Origin: an uncultured Burkholderiales bacterium
Lineage (GTDB): Bacteria; Pseudomonadota; Gammaproteobacteria; Burkholderiales; Burkholderiaceae_C
Assembly: GCA_903961095.1 (NCBI GenBank)
Contig: CAJCDH010000175.1
Coordinates: 1 to 42,839, forward strand
DNA length: 42,839 nucleotides
Direction: 5' to 3'
This document shows, in pieces, positions 39,966 through 42,839 of the stretch. The notes under the pieces are model-generated. The model made no database searches, was not told the origin of the DNA, and saw only the letters and a program-made list of their open reading frames with translations. Position 1 is the stretch's first letter. Every line of letters begins with the position of its first letter. Both the position numbers and the translations under genes were made by a program.

Positions 39966-41264
39966 ATGAAATTTTCCAAGCCCCTTTGCGATTTGCCGCT
40001 TCAGTCTCCAAGGGGTTCACTTCATGTTTTGATTGTTGGATCGGGTGCAGTTGGACTTTCATGCGCCCTGTGGCTGTTAAAGACGGGCCACCGAGTCACC
40101 GTGTTTGACCCTAATCCACCACTTGAAGACATTGATTACAGAGGCGCATGCAGTTTTGGCAACGCCTGCTCCATTGCCTATGGTGCTGTCACGCCAGTCG
40201 CCATGCCAGGCATTTTGAAAGATGTTCCTAGCATGTTGACCAACCCACTGGCACATCTTTCCATTCAATGGCGAAACTTTCCAGAATTGATACCTTGGCT
40301 TTTACAGTTCATTCGCTCTAGCAAGTCAGAACGGGTTCTTGAAATTGTGAATGAACTGGCTGATCTCATGCGATTGGCAGAAGCTGGCATTGCACCTTTG
40401 CTTCAGGAAAGTGGCAGCCAACATTTAATTCGCAATCGTGAGTGTCTTTATCTTTATAAATCTGAAGAAAAATACCAGCAGGCTCAATACGGACTTCAAT
40501 TGCGGGCGAGCCAGGGTGTTCGCATGGAAACACTAAATGCCGCTCAAATTTATGAAAGGGAGCCGCATCTGACACCGGTTTATCACAAAGGTGTTTTGTT
40601 TTTGGATGCCTACAGCTTAGAAAGTCCACATGTTTACATGAAGAATTTGGCGAAGAGCATTCTTCAACGAGGTGGACAATTTGTGCGTCAGCAAGTCGAT
40701 GAAATTGTGCTTGGCGATGACCATGTCCAGCTCAGAGTTCATGGCATGCTCGGCGAGTGCGCAGATCAAGTGGTTGTGGCTGCCGGCGCATGGTCAAAAA
40801 AACTATTGTACGCCGATGATCAAGTACTCCTGAATACTGAGCGGGGCTATCACGTGATGTTTCCAGATTCTGGCAAATTATTGACAACGCCAACATGTTA
40901 TCCAGAACATGGGTTTTACATGACACCCATGATGGATGGCATTCGAGCAGCAGGCACCGTAGAGTTGGGCGGCCTGGGTGCAGCACCAAACCTCAAACGA
41001 ATTGAAGTCATCGAAAAAGCCACTCGGCAATTGATTCAAGGCTTAGGCCACAGCAGTGACACGTGGCTTGGACACCGCCCCTCCATGCCCGATTCTTTGC
41101 CTGTCATTGGTCAATCACCGCATAGCAAAAGAATCATTTATGCTTTTGGCCATGGGCACCTTGGACTTACCTTGGCCGGCATTACAGGCCGCTTGGTGGC
41201 TGAAATTGCTGGCGGACATACTTTGTCAAAAAATATCAATGCGCTGCGGCCACATCGATTTTGA
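39966..41264 (+). CDS. FAD-dependent D-amino-acid dehydrogenase-like (DadA-like) oxidoreductase
   Basis: HVLIVGSGAVGLSCALWLLKTGHRVTVFDPNPP, GNACSIAYGAVTPVAMPG, WLGHRPSMPDSLPVIG, FGHGHLGLTLAG. Confidence 0.9.
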   Translation: MKFSKPLCDLPLQSPRGSLHVLIVGSGAVGLSCALWLLKTGHRVTVFDPNPPLEDIDYRGACSFGNACSIAYGAVTPVAMPGILKDVPSMLTNPLAHLSIQWRNFPELIPWLLQFIRSSKSERVLEIVNELADLMRLAEAGIAPLLQESGSQHLIRNRECLYLYKSEEKYQQAQYGLQLRASQGVRMETLNAAQIYEREPHLTPVYHKGVLFLDAYSLESPHVYMKNLAKSILQRGGQFVRQQVDEIVLGDDHVQLRVHGMLGECADQVVVAAGAWSKKLLYADDQVLLNTERGYHVMFPDSGKLLTTPTCYPEHGFYMTPMMDGIRAAGTVELGGLGAAPNLKRIEVIEKATRQLIQGLGHSSDTWLGHRPSMPDSLPVIGQSPHSKRIIYAFGHGHLGLTLAGITGRLVAEIAGGHTLSKNINALRPHRF

Positions 41265-41292
41265 TTTTCAATTTTCAATCAATCAAAAGAAC

Positions 41293-42033
41293 TTAAAACG
41301 CAATGCCCCTCAAAGATCTAGCGCACAATACAAGCCCGCTGAGACATAAAAAACTGTGGATCAAGGGCTTGAGGAAAGCTGCTTGAATACGAACTGCCAA
41401 TTGATGCCCCAACCATACACCAAGCATGGCAAAAGGCAGAAGTAGCATCAAGCACTTCCAAAGGCCAACATCGCTCAAGCCGCCTGAGACACCCATCATG
41501 CAAAGCGCAATCGAAGACAGACCCATGATGGTCATCGGCATGGTCGCCCTGATCAAGTATGGGTCTGACAAGCGCTGAGCAAGCCACGACATCACAACTG
41601 GCCCTGCTGTGCCAAACATGGTTTCAACAAGCCCCATCATGAAGCCAGCCACGTGACGCATCGATGGCCTGAGCTGAACAGCCACTGGCGCGCCTTTGAG
41701 GCCTCGCCAGCCAATGAAGATGACATAGAGCCCCAAGCAAAGAAGCAAGCTATCACCCTGTGTGATGCGAGTGAGCACAATGCCAGCAAGTGCACCAACC
41801 ACGACAGAAGGTAGCAAGGGCGGCAACTCTTTCCACATCACCTGCCGAAAATTCAAACCCGTGTGCAACATGGCAGCAGGCACATCAATCAGAAGTACCA
41901 AAGGCACCACCATCGCAAGTGGCCAATCCCAAGCCAACAAGGGAACGATGATCAAGGCAGATCCAAACCCTGCAATTCCCAAGACAAAATAGCCCAAAAA
42001 CACGACTGCAAATTGAAAGAGGCCAGCTTCCAT
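41293..42033 (-). CDS. TSUP/TauE-SafE family membrane permease
   Basis: YFVLGIAGFGSALIIVPLLAW and second-half FMMGLVETMFGTAGPVVMSWLA; duplicated TSUP topology. Confidence 0.88.
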   Translation of the reverse strand: MEAGLFQFAVVFLGYFVLGIAGFGSALIIVPLLAWDWPLAMVVPLVLLIDVPAAMLHTGLNFRQVMWKELPPLLPSVVVGALAGIVLTRITQGDSLLLCLGLYVIFIGWRGLKGAPVAVQLRPSMRHVAGFMMGLVETMFGTAGPVVMSWLAQRLSDPYLIRATMPMTIMGLSSIALCMMGVSGGLSDVGLWKCLMLLLPFAMLGVWLGHQLAVRIQAAFLKPLIHSFLCLSGLVLCARSLRGIAF

Positions 42034-42822
42034 CTAGTTCAAAACACCCTGTGCAAGGACACAGGCAGCGTCTACTGTAAAGGCCTGATTGGCAATGGCC
42101 TCAACAACTTGCTTGGGTGACATACACGCAAATTCACTGACCTCACCATCTTGGTTAATGGGTGCCACATCTGGCGGCACCAGCAGGTTGTAAACCCACA
42201 ATGTTTCGTGGTGCCAACCTGTGGCCACTGCTCGGCAAGTACTGACATTGCCATAAGGGGCAGCCGTGAGGGCTAAGGCTTCAGAAATTCCAGCCTCTTC
42301 GGCCAATTCTCTAATGCTGCAAGTTTGAAGCGACTCACCTACTGGCAACCCACCAGCCGCAAGGTTGTCCAACATGCCCGGATCGGTGGGTTTGGTAAGC
42401 GCTCGACGTCCGCACCACAAATGCCCTTCATTCGTAAAGCCATTCACATGCACAGCATGACTGCGCAAACCAAAAAACCGAAAGGCTGATCTCTCCATTT
42501 CAAAAGCCGCGGGCAAGAGAGATGTAGGTTCCAAAGACTGTTGCCCAAGGCCAATGACTTCATCTTTCCAGTAGCTGAATTTTTCATTGCGCCAACCCGT
42601 GACATATCCAAGAGCATGCAGTCGTTGGGCCCACTGCGCCAACATGAGGCTGCGTGAATTGGGCGTCCCTTCCTGGGTATCCCATCTCAATCCTAGAGGC
42701 AAATGTGTCCAATCGCTACTCAGCTTTTGAAGTACTTCTGCATGCAAAGGTGTGAGGCGCCCAGTGGCTGTCTGCGAACCACCCAAGTACCAGGGAACCG
42801 AATCTTTCGGCACCGGCTGCAT
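42034..42822 (-). CDS. NUDIX hydrolase with N-terminal DUF4743-like region (5' end near window edge)
   Basis: Nudix box GGLPVGESLQTCSIRELAEEAGI. The true start could be MQPVPKD (42822), TTG 42834, or outside the window. Confidence 0.85.
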   Translation of the reverse strand: MQPVPKDSVPWYLGGSQTATGRLTPLHAEVLQKLSSDWTHLPLGLRWDTQEGTPNSRSLMLAQWAQRLHALGYVTGWRNEKFSYWKDEVIGLGQQSLEPTSLLPAAFEMERSAFRFFGLRSHAVHVNGFTNEGHLWCGRRALTKPTDPGMLDNLAAGGLPVGESLQTCSIRELAEEAGISEALALTAAPYGNVSTCRAVATGWHHETLWVYNLLVPPDVAPINQDGEVSEFACMSPKQVVEAIANQAFTVDAACVLAQGVLN

Positions 42823-42839
42823 GGCCTGCTTCAAGCACT

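Overview
The window is a chromosomal region of Burkholderiales type (Comamonadaceae-like, by protein flavour only). I see no mobile elements, tRNA, rRNA or CRISPR. The left edge holds a partial TRAP small permease and the isoprenoid/exonuclease genes dxs-ispA-xseB on the minus strand. Next come a Rieske oxygenase, a DMT permease, a sulfurtransferase and a His-rich ZIP transporter. The centre (about 7.6-28.3 kb) is a large divergent aminophosphonate locus. The minus-strand arm is gntR(phnR-like)-phnA-phnY-Na/Pi cotransporter with PhoU-like tail-PhnZ-like HD protein-EamA permease-dimethylglycine/sarcosine-dehydrogenase-like enzyme. The plus-strand arm is phnS-phnT-fused permease-phnW, followed with tight spacing by a gamma-glutamyl-type module: glutamine-synthetase-like, Fe-alcohol dehydrogenase, PuuD-like hydrolase, aldehyde dehydrogenase, HAD-IB phosphatase and an AstE/AspA deacylase. 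The divergent promoter contains a perfect 8-bp-arm palindrome (likely GntR operator) and three PhoB-like heptamers with an 11-bp period. The right part (28.3-41.3 kb) is a second amine/sugar-acid catabolic cluster: RidA, polyamine-type ABC transporter, ALDH, MR-type enolase, MocR regulator, GMC oxidase, PuuB-like and DadA-like oxidases. Three of its intergenic regions carry a similar tandem motif (nnnCCAnnTnnnAAA-like, 22-bp period) that is a candidate MocR regulon operator. The best candidates for undescribed biology are: (i) fusion of phosphonate mineralisation with a gamma-glutamylated amino-alcohol route; (ii) pairing of a PhnZ-like oxygenase with an N-demethylase, with no alpha-KG hydroxylase in the window; (iii) an in-operon Na/Pi transporter as a possible Pi relief valve; (iv) the second MocR-controlled pathway. 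All functions are inferred by reading translations; no searches were run.
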